Assembly (NCBI GenBank): GCA_905221605.1
Contig: CAJNDS010002381.1
Location: forward strand, 202,548 to 266,547
From: Symbiodinium natans
Taxonomy: Eukaryota; Sar; Dinophyceae; Suessiales; Symbiodiniaceae
DNA length: 64,000 bases
Direction: 5' to 3'
Both the position numbers and the translations under genes were made by a program. Positions 32,382 through 44,400 of the stretch are shown here, one piece after another. The notes beneath the pieces are model-generated. The model saw only the letters and a list, made by a program, of their open reading frames with translations, was not told the origin of the DNA and did no database searches. The first letter of the stretch is position 1. The number at the start of each line of letters is the position of its first letter.

Positions 32382-35200
32382 CTGCACACTGCACATCTCG
32401 CATCTCAAAGTTCACTTGACTGCGATCAGACTCTCACCACCTCGCCAGTCGATGCCTAGGCCTGTGCATGCTAGCTTGCTGACGGGCTGAGCTCAAACTG
32501 TACAGCATCGACACACAGTTTATTGACAACAATGGGTCTTGAATGGGCAGAGCCCAACAAACATATGAACAATTGAACAATGGCTTTTTGGTTTCAATCT
32601 TGCCCTGAGTCTTGGCAGCTCCCCGGCATCTGGCAAGTCTCAAATGAGTCTGAAGCAGTGCATTTTCATTGTGTCAAAGGACGTCTCTAACCAAATGAAA
32701 TTGAGGGCCACTTCATCTGACCTTCAAGCATAGGGTTGCCCTCGGCCAAGTTCGTGGAGCTCATGACGAATGGAGTGTTACCACTGTCTTGCAGGTCACC
32801 GCAGACTTCACGACGTCATGTCCTGTGAAAAGCAGCAGCACATCCGCAGACTTCAGCAGGTTCGCCGCTTCAACACATGCCTGGCAGAAGAATACCTTGA
32901 ATACAACCCTTTCAACACAACTCTTGCACTCTGGAGCCTGGTGTCATTTCAAGACCCTGGCTCCGACTATCTCCGACTTCTCGTACGGACTATCGGACAT
33001 TAGCGAGCTCTGTGCGCCCTGCATGCGCCCTGCGTGCGCCTCTTGCAGCCCTGCCTGAAGTTGCGAACGTTGCTCGGCATCTGGCTTAGAGGTCCAGAGC
33101 ATCACTCTTTTACATCTTTTTTGCTCGTGTTGCAGAAACTGTCGCTGCAAAAGGCAAGTAAGTAGAAACAGAACAAGGCCATGTCCAGATTAGATCAAGA
33201 ACCTCTGAGGCAGCTGCGGAAATTCATGTCACGTCTGACATGTCTCATTGCATGCAGTGGTTATTACATCGGCCACGACTCAACAACACATCGTGCAGTC
33301 CAACATGCCTTAGCATACTGCAATATCGTACCGGTAACAGTCCAACGACGTCTGCCCGTGGAGGGGGCTCGTGGGCATCTTGGAGCACGCCGGTGTGCAA
33401 CGGGCCCGGCAGCAAAGTGCACGCGAGCGTCTTCCTCTGTTTCTTCGACCTCTTGTGCCTCGCCAGGTCTGCCAGCTTTCTGTCTCTTCTGCGAGGTGCC
33501 CGCAGGAAGGCCGTGTTGAAGCTTGACTTGTGCTCGTCTATGTCTTGAGTACATGTGCTGAGTACCGCCGGCCAGTTGTGCAAATTCTGCATCTCCTCCC
33601 TGGGATGGCCGGGGAGGTTCCTCGTCATGTGGTACGTGAAGAAAAGGCTTAAACTGGCGTGTGAGCCCAGCTGGCTCGGAAGTCAACAAGTCACTCCATG
33701 CGTCTATGCATGGGTAGCCATCCACATCGATCCATACACTCTTGACTCAAAGGGCCGAGGAACATGTTACGGCCCTGGCCAGGGTCTTGCCTTCTGCACT
33801 TGGGCCTTGGGTAGCATCTCAGGATCAGGCGCTCACGGTCCTTCTGAAGATGCCAGGCAGTTCTTGAAGCGGAGGCTTTCAAGGCCTGGAGCATCACGAG
33901 ACATCGGTACAAGGATGCCAAGCTACTGTTGCGCTGCCAGTAGTAAGGATCCTCTCGATATATTTACCTGTAAGCTTGCTCGCTTCGAGTGGCTTGTATT
34001 TGCCATACAGCATATGAACGGGTGCAGCACTACTTCAGGCGGCGTGCCTTCCAAATACATGAAATCTCTTTTCAGGTTTACACTCTGGGGAGAAGAAAAA
34101 ACTTTCAGAGCATGTTCAGGGCAGCAACATCCACTATCTCCGCATAGGATCACAAGGCACGTTCCAACGCGCCTGAAGCTCTATTCGATTCGAGACTTCG
34201 AGGCACTTCGAGGCACTTCGAGGAACTTCAGCTTTTTTTGGATTTTCCGCGCTTCCTGCGGACAAAAGCGACATCAATCCACTTCTGATCAAGTGTGTAT
34301 TGCCCTGGGCCTCTTTTTCTTTTGAACCGCATATCTGGCATCGACTGGCTCTATCTGCCCAGCGTCCTGAACCGACAACTGTCCGATCTTGCAACATCAG
34401 GGGCACAGCGGTGGAGCTTCTCACGATATCCCAATGGTCGGCGATGTCAAGACCGTCCTCCTCACTCTCATCCGCGTGCTCCTGCACCACATCCAAAGAT
34501 CCATGTCTGCAGTTTCTGCAGGATCCACGAGGTCACGAACATCGAACAACTGCGCATCCAATCGAAACAACGTCACGCTCCTCGCTGTCAAGGTCCTCCT
34601 CGCCCTCACCCGCCGAAGCCTACAGTATGCCACAGCCATCCATAACACAAGCAGCAATGCTTGCAGCAACGTAAGCGGCAACTCAAGCAGCAAGAGATCG
34701 GGCTTTGTTTTGGTGTTTTGCTTTTGGCTTCGGAACTCTTTGGACTCTTCATGCGCGGCACGGGCACAGAGCATGGGGCAGGCATCGCCTGGCCGATCCG
34801 CTTCACCCTGGACCTTGGTCTCGTGGCAGCATGGTGGCAACTGCCTGCACGATCGCGACACATCGCGACGTGCACTTAAGACGAGCCAAAACATCCTAGA
34901 AGCTTCTATTGTCGGGCAGTTTAGTCACTTTGGTTTGTCGCACAGCTTGGGTCCCAGCTCGAACTGCGAGGCCGAGATCTTCCCCTTTCGCAGCTTCTTC
35001 GCCAGGCGCTCCTTTCAATGGGAAGAAGGAAAAGGAGAGATGTGAGAGGTGAGGCACAGAAGAGCTGTAAAGAGCTGCGTAATTGATACGTATTTTGATG
35101 AGAATTTGAGAACATGCTTTTGATGTGTGTGTTTTTGATGTGCGCGCGTGTCTTATTTGGGGGTGGGGGAGTTTTTCCCCACCCTCGGTGTGCGGTTGTT
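32382..35200 (-). other. Unassigned; sirtuin 5' exons and other possible exons
   Basis: The 5' exons of the sirtuin must lie here but were not found. Minus-strand stretches that look coding are 33264-33560 (Arg/Lys-rich, two competing frames), 33975-34090 (MYLEGTPPEVVLHPFICCM, ending at a GTAAAT donor) and 34370-34500 (HADESEEDGLDIADHWDIV). Plus-strand frames over 33555-34325 are probably antisense. No function can be suggested. Confidence 0.3.
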
Positions 35201-35214
35201 AGATTTTAAACTCA

Positions 35215-35415
35215 ACTCTTCTCCTCGCCCGAGCTCTTCTCCTCGCCCGGTCTACTCCTCGCTCATCCCTGGAGTGCCCAACCCCAAAATGTCCCTGGAG
35301 TGCCCTGTCGAGTGTCCCCAAAGTGCCCAACCACCCCAACCCCAGAGTCACCCTGGAGTGCCCCCAGCGTGTCCCCGGAGTGCCCACCACAGCAGAGTGT
35401 CCCTGGAGTATCTCT
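35215..35415. repeat. Degenerate CCTGGAGTGCCC minisatellite
   Basis: Irregular units built from CCCTGGAGTGCCC and CCCAACC. There are about eight recognisable copies of GGAGTGCCC or AAAGTGCCC with variable spacers. No coding call is made on either strand. Confidence 0.75.
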
Positions 35416-35735
35416 ACCAAGAGAGGGTGGGGTGGGGATGCTCAACTTTTCTTTGACTATGTGTTTGACTCTTGGTTCGCACTTCGCTCCCCGACGACCA
35501 CTCCTCGGCTGCCAGCGTCCTCCACTGCTCCGCCTTCTCGCTTCGCTTCGCCTGGCGCTTCTGCGTCCTGGCTGGGATTCTTCTTGTTTTTGTTTAATAC
35601 AAAGGCGACTGTAAGACACTGTAAATGAAGACTCCAAGCTCTTCGAGGGCAGCTCTTCTGAGAGCACTCAGTTCTGGAGCAAGTCTTCTTTTTGATTCTC
35701 TTGACGTGCGTTTTTGCTTGATGGCTGTCTGTCTC

Positions 35736-35880
35736 TCACTCTTCTTCTTCTTCTTCTTCTTCTTCTTCTTCTTCTTCTTCTTCTTCTTCTTCTTCTTCTT
35801 CTTCTTCTTCTTCTTCTTCTTCTGCTTCTTCTTCTTCTTTTGCAGGGCTTGGGGGAAACCCCCGCGCACCAGGCGCGCCC
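35736..35880 (+). repeat. CTT microsatellite plus hairpin element, copy 3
   Basis: About 35 CTT units (35740-35842) followed by TTTTGCAGGGCTTGGGGGAA, ACCCCCGCGCACC and AGGCGCGCCC. The GGGG...CCCC and GCGC words can fold back. It has the same architecture as the copies at 25.7, 26.1 and 47.8 kb. Poly-Phe, poly-Leu, poly-Lys and poly-Glu frames here are artefacts. Confidence 0.85.
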
Positions 35881-36739
35881 GGAGGTGAGTCAGGTCGTGG
35901 TGAAATGGTGACGGCAGGCTCATGTGGCTGGGTCCGTCTGTGCTGTCCTCTTTCCCCGGCCGTGTTGGCCCGGGCGACCCCCACTTCGTGATCCTCCGGT
36001 GAGATGCTCCTGAAGTGGCATCGGTGTTCCCCGGCCCTAAGCAGCACTGACCCCGAGGCTACTTATTTGTTTTGAGGCCTCAGTTGCACCGTTGCTACTC
36101 TGGAGCTGTGGCTTTCTCCTACGCTTGGGCTGCCGTTCTGGGCTGGGTCCCATGCGAAAGGACTCGGTAGTCGCTTGTTAGGGGGCAGTCACCCATCACG
36201 ACAAGAAAACAAAACTTGCCTGCAAGGAGGGAAAAAAACATGCAAGGTGCACGGACTGGTTCTGGAGTATATACCCCACCCTCGAATTAAGCCCTCCTTG
36301 ACCGGCTCCCGATGACCTCGGACTGAAGACAACAACCCAAGCGACGGCAAACGATTAAACCCCCAACAACATCAAGATCATCGCCTCCTATATGAGCGGC
36401 ACACGGATTTGTACTCATCCGGGTTGCCCGGCTGTTTGGTGGTACCTCTATTTAAAATGGGAAATCAGTGGTACTCGATGTTGTAACGACACGCAGCCCC
36501 AGCCGCGCATAACCCTGAACTCCTCCCAATCCCCCCAAACCTCACACAGAACCTTCCGAAACCTGCCCCCAAATCCCCCGGCATCATCCCTAAAACCTTG
36601 CGCAGGTGGAAGGGGCGCTCACTGCACGTACACGGTGGCTCAATACTTCTGGCTGACGCTGTAGTTTCCCCCACACGCTTCCATCAGTAGCAATCAACTG
36701 ACACAATGTTGCCACCATAGATGTAGGGAAATTGCTTGG
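35881..36739. other. Unassigned spacer
   Basis: No gene can be supported. A C-rich frame at 36392-36664 lacks any domain. Confidence 0.4.
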
Positions 36740-37362
36740 AGAACCAGACTGCCGGCGAATTTGCCGCTTCGCTTCACCGTCACAGTCAGCTTTCCCCCGT
36801 TGCAACTTTCAGCGCATCGACCGATGCCTGGGCACTCATCTCTCTAAAGAAGCCGGGCGGTCCATTGCTCATCAGCCTGTGGGGGACCTTCATCGGCTCG
36901 CCAACCAAGTCGATTGCACCCACTGGGCAGGTCTTACCTCCCATCCAGCAGCCATCAGCTTGCCCTGTTCGAAGCATGAGAGCATGAGACAGTGGGCAGA
37001 TCTTGGGCAGGCGTTGTGGGCAATGGTGGCCTTAGGCTGAGGCGGGTCGGCCTTGATTGGGCTGTGTTTCAGGCTGCATCGGAGCGGGCGAAGACTGCCC
37101 GTGCACTGGGCTGGTGGGCGGTTCGTAGGTGAACCAGTAGCTTCCCCAATCGGCCTCTTTGGCGCCTGGCAAAGGCTGGCGTAGGCTGTAGAAGCTGTAC
37201 CAGGTCCGGCCATCGTACCCACCATGCAGGAAGAGAGCATCCCCTGTGCCTACTTGAAGAGCCGGAGTACTGTCAAGTTCGCTGTGTGGTTTTCCCGGCA
37301 TTCTTTCCCCCAATCCTGCTTTCAGAGCATCGCGCCACAATGGTCCATGGCCCCGCTGCGCG
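36740..37362 (-). CDS. Small multi-exon gene of unknown function
   Basis: The first visible exon starts after a GACGCGCAG acceptor near 37360 and reads PLWRDALKAGLGERMPG, then GTGDALFLHGGYDGRTWYSF, then LRQPLPGAKEADWGSYWF, ending in a Pro/Gln-rich tail with a stop at 37032. Two further exon-like pieces lie downstream: one ending FEQGKLMAAGWE at a GTAAGA donor (about 36940), and 36880-36786 reading LMSNGPPGFFREMSAQ. The latter two may belong to the next transcript. Aromatic, Gly-rich composition suggests a folded domain, but I do not recognise it. The spliced-leader relic 300 bp upstream hints at origin by retroposition. Confidence 0.5.
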
Positions 37363-37658
37363 TCAGCTGTTTACTTAGCAGTCCTCCCCCTAAGTAAGTC
37401 CTGACGAAGACTGACAGCACATGTGCAAGCAATGCGTGTGCTCACAAAACACAATGCATCCCTATGCAGTCTCTTGGCTAGTCAGGTTCACTTGTGAGGA
37501 GCGGGGTGTCTAAACCGGTTGAACAGTCCAGCCCCATGACACACGATGGCAACAGACCCAACCCAACCCCCGCCTAAGCCGCTCCCCCTTGTTCCCCTTG
37601 CGACCGCCTTGGCTTCCAAATGGCTTCTCCACTGGCTCAAGCCGGGGGTGGTTTCCGA

Positions 37659-37676
37659 CTTGAGCCAAAATGGCTA

Positions 37677-37679
<3 letters not shown>
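37659..37679 (-). repeat. Dinoflagellate spliced-leader relic
   Basis: The plus strand reads CTTGAGCCAAAATGGCTAC, the exact complement of 19 nt of the dinoflagellate spliced leader, followed by TG where the leader complement has GG (20 of 21 positions). On the minus strand it is immediately preceded by a GA run. Just downstream on minus, AGAAGCCATTTGGAAGCC (about 37617-37632) may be a second decayed copy. A chance match of this length in 64 kb is very unlikely. Confidence 0.88.

Positions 37680-37716
<37 letters not shown>
37680..37716. repeat. CT microsatellite
   Basis: About 18 CT units directly abutting the spliced-leader relic. A poly-C run follows at 37769-37785. Both lie between the SPB4 stop codon and the relic. 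Confidence 0.95.
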
Positions 37717-37717
<1 letters not shown>

Positions 37718-37850
37718 TCTCACCTTACACCCGTACTGCTCTTCGCTTCCCACGTATCCTCATTCTCCCCCCCCCCCCCCCCCCACGGCGTCTCCTGGTC
37801 CTTTCCTTCTCGGCTTTCGCCGCATCCTCGAGAACGGTGCAGTGAGCACA

Positions 37851-40381
37851 CTAGAACAGCCTCTCACCCCTAAGCTCCGAGCTGCTCCGAGCTGCTCCGA
37901 GCTGCTCTGAGCTCCTGGCCTTCATGGCTTGCCGTGCTTTGGCTATCTGTGCCTTCTTCTCCTCCTCCTTCAAACGGGTGCCAAGCCGGTTTTACTACAA
38001 CCGAACTCAAGAACAACAACGACCTACAGTAAGCTCTCTGCAAGGCTCCTTGTTCTGCTCACGCTCCTCTCGCTCTTTTGCCAATTTCTCCTGAAGCAGC
38101 AGCACTTTCTTTTTGGCCGCATGTCACCGCATCCTACAATAAGTATGGGGTGCCACCAGTCGTCCTGTCGCAGCTTCTCCTGCTTGCCATTTTTGAATGG
38201 TACGTCTATAGGGTTGACCTGAGCTTGTACATGTGGGCAGTAGCGCACGCTGTCACGAGCTCGACTCGAGCTCGACTCGAGCTCTACTGAACCAAAAACA
38301 TGTGATAAGCCGCCGACTTCACTTTGCTGAAATCCTCTCACATGCTTCCCCAAGATTTCTTTGATCCGGGGCAGTCTGAGAAGGCAGTAGCCAGTCGCCA
38401 GATTGCCTATGTCCAAGTTTTTGAACGGGAAAAGGTATGGCAGCTGGTGTTCGTGGTACGCCCGGACGAAGGAAAGGAATGCCTTGGTCGACTTGAGCAT
38501 GGCAGCTCTGTCGGTCTCGACGATGCGCTTGCATCTGGCCAGCGTCGTTTCAGCCAAAGCTTCCCCTCCGCTCGAAGGCCTCTGCAGCTCTTCAGGCAGC
38601 TCTTCGAGTTGAATTCCCCGCTTCTCAAGAAACGGCAAATATCCATCCTCATGTGGAAGCAGCAGTACGACGGCTCTTCCACTTTGTCCGGCACGAGCTG
38701 TCCTCCCGATGCGGTGAACGAAGGCTGCTGGATCGGTTGGCGGGTCGACCTGCACAATCCACTTGACGGCATCAACGTCGATGCCTCTTGCTGCCACATC
38801 CGTGGCAAGCAGGACTGCACCATCGTGTGCTGGACTCTTGCAAAACTTCTCGTACGCTCGTGCTCGGGCTGTTGGCTCCATTTGGCCATGCAGCTTCTCG
38901 ACTCGCACCGGCGAGTTGGCCGTGGCCTGCATCTTCTTGTTCTTCATGCCCTTTGCCTTGGATCCTCCTGCCCGGCCATCGACAAGGCCACGCAAGAGGA
39001 CGTGAAAGTAGTCCACCGTTGCACAAGTTAGAAAGAAAACAATGGTCTTGCCACTGCGGACTTCTGGGGCGCGCAGAAAATGCCTCAAAAAGCCCAGACG
39101 CTCTGGCGCAGGAACCTGATAGTAATAGTTGCTCAGCTTTGTCGGCAGCTCGTGTCCCAAGACAGGGTGACTTTCGTCCTTCTCAGGAGGGTCTTCAGGG
39201 TCGTCAACTGAACCGTCAGCAATGGCTTCAGGACCCTTGCGTACCTTCGGCTGCGGCTGCATGCACTCCCCAGGGCGCTTCCGGCGAACGCAGACATGCA
39301 CTGGGTTACGCATCCCGGTCTTCATGATGCGCTGCAGCTCTGTAGTCAGTGTCGCACTGAAGAGCCCAGTTCTTCGCTGCTTCGGGACAGCCGATAAAAC
39401 AGCTTCTATATCCAAAGAGAATCCCAGTTGAAGCAATCTGTCGGCTTCATCGAACACCAGAAACTCCAGAGATTTGAGGTTCAAGGGGCTGTTGGAAAGA
39501 GATACAAGAGCCCGCAGCCTCCCCGGTGTAGCTGAAATCAAGTGCAATTTTGACTCTTCCTCGGCGGCCTCAGTGACAGCAGCTCTTCGCAACGCCGCTG
39601 CCGCCGCTTTTGCCTCAGATCCTCCAACGCAGAGCTGCCGGCCAAGCTGACAGGAAAGGCCGTCGTCAGCTTTGGCGGCTGCCATCAAGTAGGATCCGAA
39701 AACCTCGTGGATCTGGGTAGCCAGCTCCCTGGTAGGTGAGATAATGGCAGAACCGACAGCCAGGGCATCTATGCCAGGTCTTCGGCTTACGCCGTCTTTG
39801 AGCGTCCGACACATGATTTCAAAGGTTGGAATGAGATAGGCCAATGTCTTGCCGGAACCTGTGCAGGCCTGACAGCACTGAGACTGAAAGCTCGCCAAAA
39901 GACGTGCTATGACGTGCTATGACGTGCTGCCGACTGACCGTTGCAACCATGCATATGACAAAACTCAATGACAAAGGCTGCACGACTCAAAAAACACTCG
40001 CCTCTACAGCCACATCACGCTGCTTCAGCACAAGTGGAATAGCAATGGCTTGCACAGGCGTCATGCGCTTGAAACCCATCTCCTCGATGAAGCAATGCGT
40101 GCCCTGCAGCAAAGCGCAAAATGCAAAAAGCCCCGTCTACCATCTCTAGTCCCGCATGCCTCGGCTCCACAAACATTATTTTACTACCATGTGAGTATTA
40201 GATTTTACTATGTTGATATTGTACTACTGTATGATTTTGCCCAGAGCGGGTTCTGTTGTCTTGTTTGGCATGCTACGCAATCGCAATCGTCCTTGCGAAT
40301 CGCTTTACTTCACGTGACTGCGCGTGGTGGCTCACGTGCCTTGGACACTTGGAGCTTTGACCAATCCCGGGAGGCCGACAT
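37851..40381 (-). CDS. SPB4: SPB4/DDX55-type DEAD-box RNA helicase
   Basis: Complete six-exon model. 40381-40340: ATG in a CACC context, MSASRDWSKL. 40103-40002: Q-motif exon, MGFKRMTPVQAIAIP. 39868-38342: helicase core. 38218-38165: VNPIDVPFKNGKQEKLRQ. 38090-38049: EKLAKEREEREQNK. 37967-37851: EEEKKAQIAKARQAMKAR to a TAG. All junctions checked are phase 0. Motifs: ACTGSGKT, PTRELA, TPGRL, DEAD, SAT, ATDVAARGID and HRIGRTARAG. The C-terminal KAFLSFVRAY...LATGYCLLRLPR and the DVPFK segment are typical of Spb4/DDX55, which remodels 60S pre-ribosomes in the nucleolus. An acidic insert (about residues 260-290 of the protein) precedes domain 2. Introns 1-5 have donors GC, GC, GT, GA and GA. Confidence 0.92.
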
Positions 40382-41975
40382 GGTGAAGGGATGGGAATGG
40401 ACAAAGCAGCGATTTGTAGCTAAGCAAGGAATGCAAGGAAACAGCAAACTCTACTTGTAGAATCTTGTAAAGCAACGAACTGCCGCTCTTTCAATGGTAG
40501 TGCTCAACGTGCCCTAAGTGACAGTTGGATCATGCACTTCTGCTGTATGAAACTTATGCAGATGTACAGGGCTCACCTTGCTCAGAAATCCGCGGCACGC
40601 AATCAATCATCATGCCGAGCGTGTGTTTGTTTATTGCTTTGAACACAAATGCTCTGGAAAGCGACTCGACAATCGAAAGAATTAGGCTCTGCAGGTCTGG
40701 CAGTGTGGCAGTGCCATGTCAGTTCAAGACGACGCAAGAGGTCAGGCGCGGGAGAGTCCTCCACGGCCTCCCCTGCTCTCCAACCGCCAAATGGCTGAAG
40801 ATGACCAGGGGGCCCCTAGCAATTCGCGCAGCTGTATGCATGTCCTTGCCCGTGGGCGGGAAGCCCCTTCGACGCATGGAGTCTTCCCAAGCCATCAGAG
40901 AACCCGCCTCGGCCTTGGAGGTCCATGTCTGGCAGCGATATTGCATGACAAATTCGGCACATGCCCATGAAACTCATGAAAGGCTGACACGACCAAACAC
41001 GACCAGGCCTGTCCTAACAAACAGAGTCCAAGTGCCCGAGCCATTGCGGGAAAGTATGGGGAAAGTCGCTTCTGTCAAGCGTCGGCATGATGTTTTTGGT
41101 GTGCTGGGTTGTAGCCGCCCGGAAAACGCGACTCAGCTAGATGCAACTGCCATACTCTTCGATTGTCTGGCCGGAACAGGCACCATGCGGAATTAGCATG
41201 TTCCGATATGTTGATATTCAGAGTTGTTCAATGTCTTGAGTTTGGAGATGTGTTAATGGTCTACGGACAGGTGCCATTGTCGGCCAACTTAGTCTCGCTT
41301 GCTGTGGTGATGCTTGGAGCCAGGGCTCAAAGGGTGCTGGCCCCCACATTTTCATACCAATGGTTCCACCACAGGATTCCTTTTGCATGTGGCGGCATTG
41401 CCGCATGGAGCACCTGCTCACGTTGAGCTCCCTCCGCATAAGATGCTTGTTTGAGGGATGGTCAACATGAAAGGGGCAGAAATTAACTACGCTGGCCCAG
41501 CTGGCTGCGACCATCGGCTAAGCAGTGAAGGCGCCAACCTGCCGGCAACGTGGGGTGACATCTCTATCATCTCTCCTAGAGCATCTCAGGTCGGTCCAAG
41601 GCCCAGACAGTTGCAGCCACCCAATCGCCCATGCGGCAGTAAGGCCAAACTTGCTCTCCTTGCTGTTGTGACCTGCGCTCGGTTTCAGAAAGGTCCACAG
41701 GATGAAAAGTCTTCGTTTTAGGCTAGAGCCCTGACTAGCTTTGGAAGCGGGAACTTCGTGCAGACTGCGCCTGCAGTGTCACAGTCACGAGTGTGCATGA
41801 TGCCCCAATACATTCAGGTGAAAGACCGTGCTTATCGTGCTTGGCATGTGCCCAGAAACATCCCGCCAGTCTTCACTTCAAGGAACGAACCCGTATGGTC
41901 CGAGTTGCTGATCACCCGCGCTCTGCCCACCCATCCACCCACCCATCAACCCACCCCTACTGCTCTGTCTGAGCC
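40382..41975. other. Upstream of SPB4, possible exons
   Basis: No gene named. Minus 40770-40935 (after a CTGCCAG acceptor) reads SKAEAGSLMAWEDSMRRRGF and could be an exon. Minus 41330-41420 (after a GAGCAG acceptor) reads HAAMPPHAKGILWWNHWYEN, also exon-like. The 223-codon plus frame at 40525 covers the first of these and is probably antisense. A CCCACCCAT run lies near 41930. Confidence 0.3.
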
Positions 41976-42505
41976 TTACGCTTGAAGAAACACATGCTTC
42001 TGACGTGAGGTAAAGGGGTCAAGGCATGTCAAGACAACCGGTTCCACCAAGCCTCGGCAGGGCAACATCCCCAAGGCCCTGCGGGCTGTCTCCGCGTTGC
42101 CGGAACAGTTGGTTGAGAAAGATATGGCCTCAGCGCCCCAAAAGTGTTTCAAGTCATGTCTGGCTGTATCCTGCAGCACTAGTCCGCGTGCGTTGGAGAC
42201 GGCTGAGCTGCAAACCATGTTGCTGAGAAATGCCTTCGCGAGCTGCCTCTCTCAGGGTCATGCAAAATTTGCGGCCCCCGTTCCCTTGCATCGTTGGCTG
42301 CCGCGGCCTTCTGGCTCAGGTCACCTCAAAAAGTCTTCAAAAAAAAGACCCTCCAACGCCCCATGCTTGCATCACAAGTTCCAGCACGTCTGTCGCGTCC
42401 CCCAGCACCTAATGCCTTCTGCGCAGACCGCGAAAACAGTCAAACAAACAAACAAGCAAACAGCCAACCAACCAACCAACCAACCAACTAACCAACACAC
42501 ACACA

Positions 42506-42576
<71 letters not shown>

Positions 42577-42577
42577 G

Positions 42578-42609
<32 letters not shown>

Positions 42610-42643
42610 CACACACACACGCACACACACACACCACACACGC

Positions 42644-42721
<78 letters not shown>

Positions 42722-42752
42722 ACACACACACACACACACACACACCACACAC

Positions 42753-42842
<90 letters not shown>

Positions 42843-42855
42843 ACACACACACACA

Positions 42856-42931
<76 letters not shown>

Positions 42932-42953
42932 CACACACACACACACACACACA

Positions 42954-43030
<77 letters not shown>

Positions 43031-43109
43031 CACACACCACACACACACACACACACCACACACACACACACACACAAACACACACACCACACACACACAC
43101 CACACACCA

Positions 43110-43166
<57 letters not shown>

Positions 43167-43500
43167 ACCCACACACCCACCCCACCCACCCACCCACCCA
43201 CACCCACCCACGCACACCACGCACGCACGCACGCACGCACAACGCACGCACACACGCACGCACCCACGCACCCACGCACCCACGCACCCACCCACCCACG
43301 CACGCACGCAGGCAGGCAGACACCCGCCATGTTTCGAGAATGTCACGAAGCTCACCCCATTGTCCTCAACATGAAAGATCGTCGTTGTGAGGTTTCCAAT
43401 AAGCTCAACATGCGGCATGGTTGCATTGCGCCGCATGACTTTGCGACAAGGAACATAACCAAGCCACGATGGCGGCTCCCAAAAACCAAGGAACATCTCC
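41976..43500 (-). CDS. Unassigned minus-strand gene split by CA microsatellite
   Basis: One exon, about 43500-43362, reads FLGFWEPPSWLGYVPCRKVM and then HVELIGNLTTTIFHVEDNG, and stops at a clean GTGAGC donor. Beyond the microsatellite, about 42410-42365 follows a GCATTAG acceptor and reads VLGDATDVLELVMQAWG. A further open stretch, 42150-41976, ends in a stop. The order and phase are compatible with one gene whose intron contains the entire CA repeat, but no domain is recognised and the joins were not proven. Confidence 0.45.
42465..43320. repeat. Compound CA/CACG/CCCA microsatellite, about 850 bp
   Basis: AACC units (42465-42495), then ACGC units (42503-42575), then about 600 bp of CA with scattered CC interruptions, then CCCA (43165-43210), ACGC and finally GCAG units. 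The 425-, 377-, 304- and 280-codon frames over it are Thr/His or Val/Cys repeats and not genes. Confidence 0.98.
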
Positions 43501-43589
43501 AACACATTCCAACATCCAAGTCGCGAAAGAACTGTTCATGAGACACTGCGCAAGGACGATCTCGTTGAATCACACAGCAACGATGATAT

Positions 43590-43915
43590 ACTGACCGGGT
43601 ATCACCAGGTATGACCGGGTATGACCGGGTACGCGCAGGTATGACCGGCCATGAGCGGGTATGGTTGGGTATGACCGGGTATGACCGCGCTTGACCGGGT
43701 ATGACCGGGTGTGACCGGGTACTCTGCCAGGGTACGACCGAGTATGACCGGGTATGACCGGTATGACCGGTATGACCGGGTATGACCGGTATGACCGGGT
43801 ATGACCGGTATGACCGGTACAGTATGACCGGTATGACCGGGTACTCGGGCGTTCTCGGGCCGTTACTCGGGCGTACTCGGGCGTACTCGTCCTCGGGCGT
43901 AACTCGCGTACTCGG
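43590..43915. repeat. TATGACCGGG minisatellite
   Basis: Tandem 8-10-bp units of TATGACCGGG, TATGACCGG and GTATGACC, passing into GGGCGTACTC units near 43850-43910. It is variable in phase and unit length. Confidence 0.92.
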
Positions 43916-43919
43916 GCTG

Positions 43920-44400
43920 CAGTCGCGGAACGCGGCCGCCAGTGAGGATGGCGTGCCATCATCACTTCCTGACCTGTCTGGAGCTTCGTGGCCCACGCCA
44001 GAATGCAAGCCCTGCACTCTCATGGGCCGCCTGCCCGCGATGCCACCTACGCGCCGGAATCCCTCAGCTTGGAATAATGTACACACAATGGAGGAACCCG
44101 TCATTGCTCCATTCAATCCGCCCATCACAGCCTTATGGGGAGTGCGCACAGTGAAGCCAGTCGTTTTCTTTCCTGCGCTGACCAAATCCTTCACCTGCCC
44201 CTCCCCACCGCCTTTGCCCCCTCCCCCCCTCCCCCCCACCCCCCCACCCCCCGGGGCAAAATTCGGCTTTTGGCCCCACTTGGCATCGCTCTACTCTGAG
44301 TCCAGGGCGGATTCTCCTCCTCAGCGAAGCAATGCCAAGCGCTTGTCTAAAGTGCATCTCACCGTCATCTGCACCCAGTCTGCAGCTTAGCCACTCTTCA
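43920..44400 (-). other. Possible exon beside C-rich tract
   Basis: Minus 44200-43960 reads SAGKKTTGFTVRTPHKAVMG and then CTLFQAEGFRRVGGIAG, which looks like protein, but boundaries and family are unknown. A C-rich run lies at 44205-44255. Confidence 0.35.

Noticed and set aside
33555-34325. 256-codon plus-strand frame
   Set aside because: No domain, Cys/Ser-rich composition, opposite to the gene direction of the whole region, and partly antisense to exon-like minus segments.
35594-36047. Poly-Lys and poly-Glu minus-strand frames
   Set aside because: Translations of the CTT microsatellite.
38324-39327. Plus-strand frames of 179 and 235 codons
   Set aside because: Antisense to the SPB4 helicase core, which has all DEAD-box motifs.
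42097-43505. 425-, 377-, 304- and 280-codon open frames
   Set aside because: They are Thr/His and Val/Cys translations of the CA/ACGC microsatellite; only the non-repeat ends could be exons.
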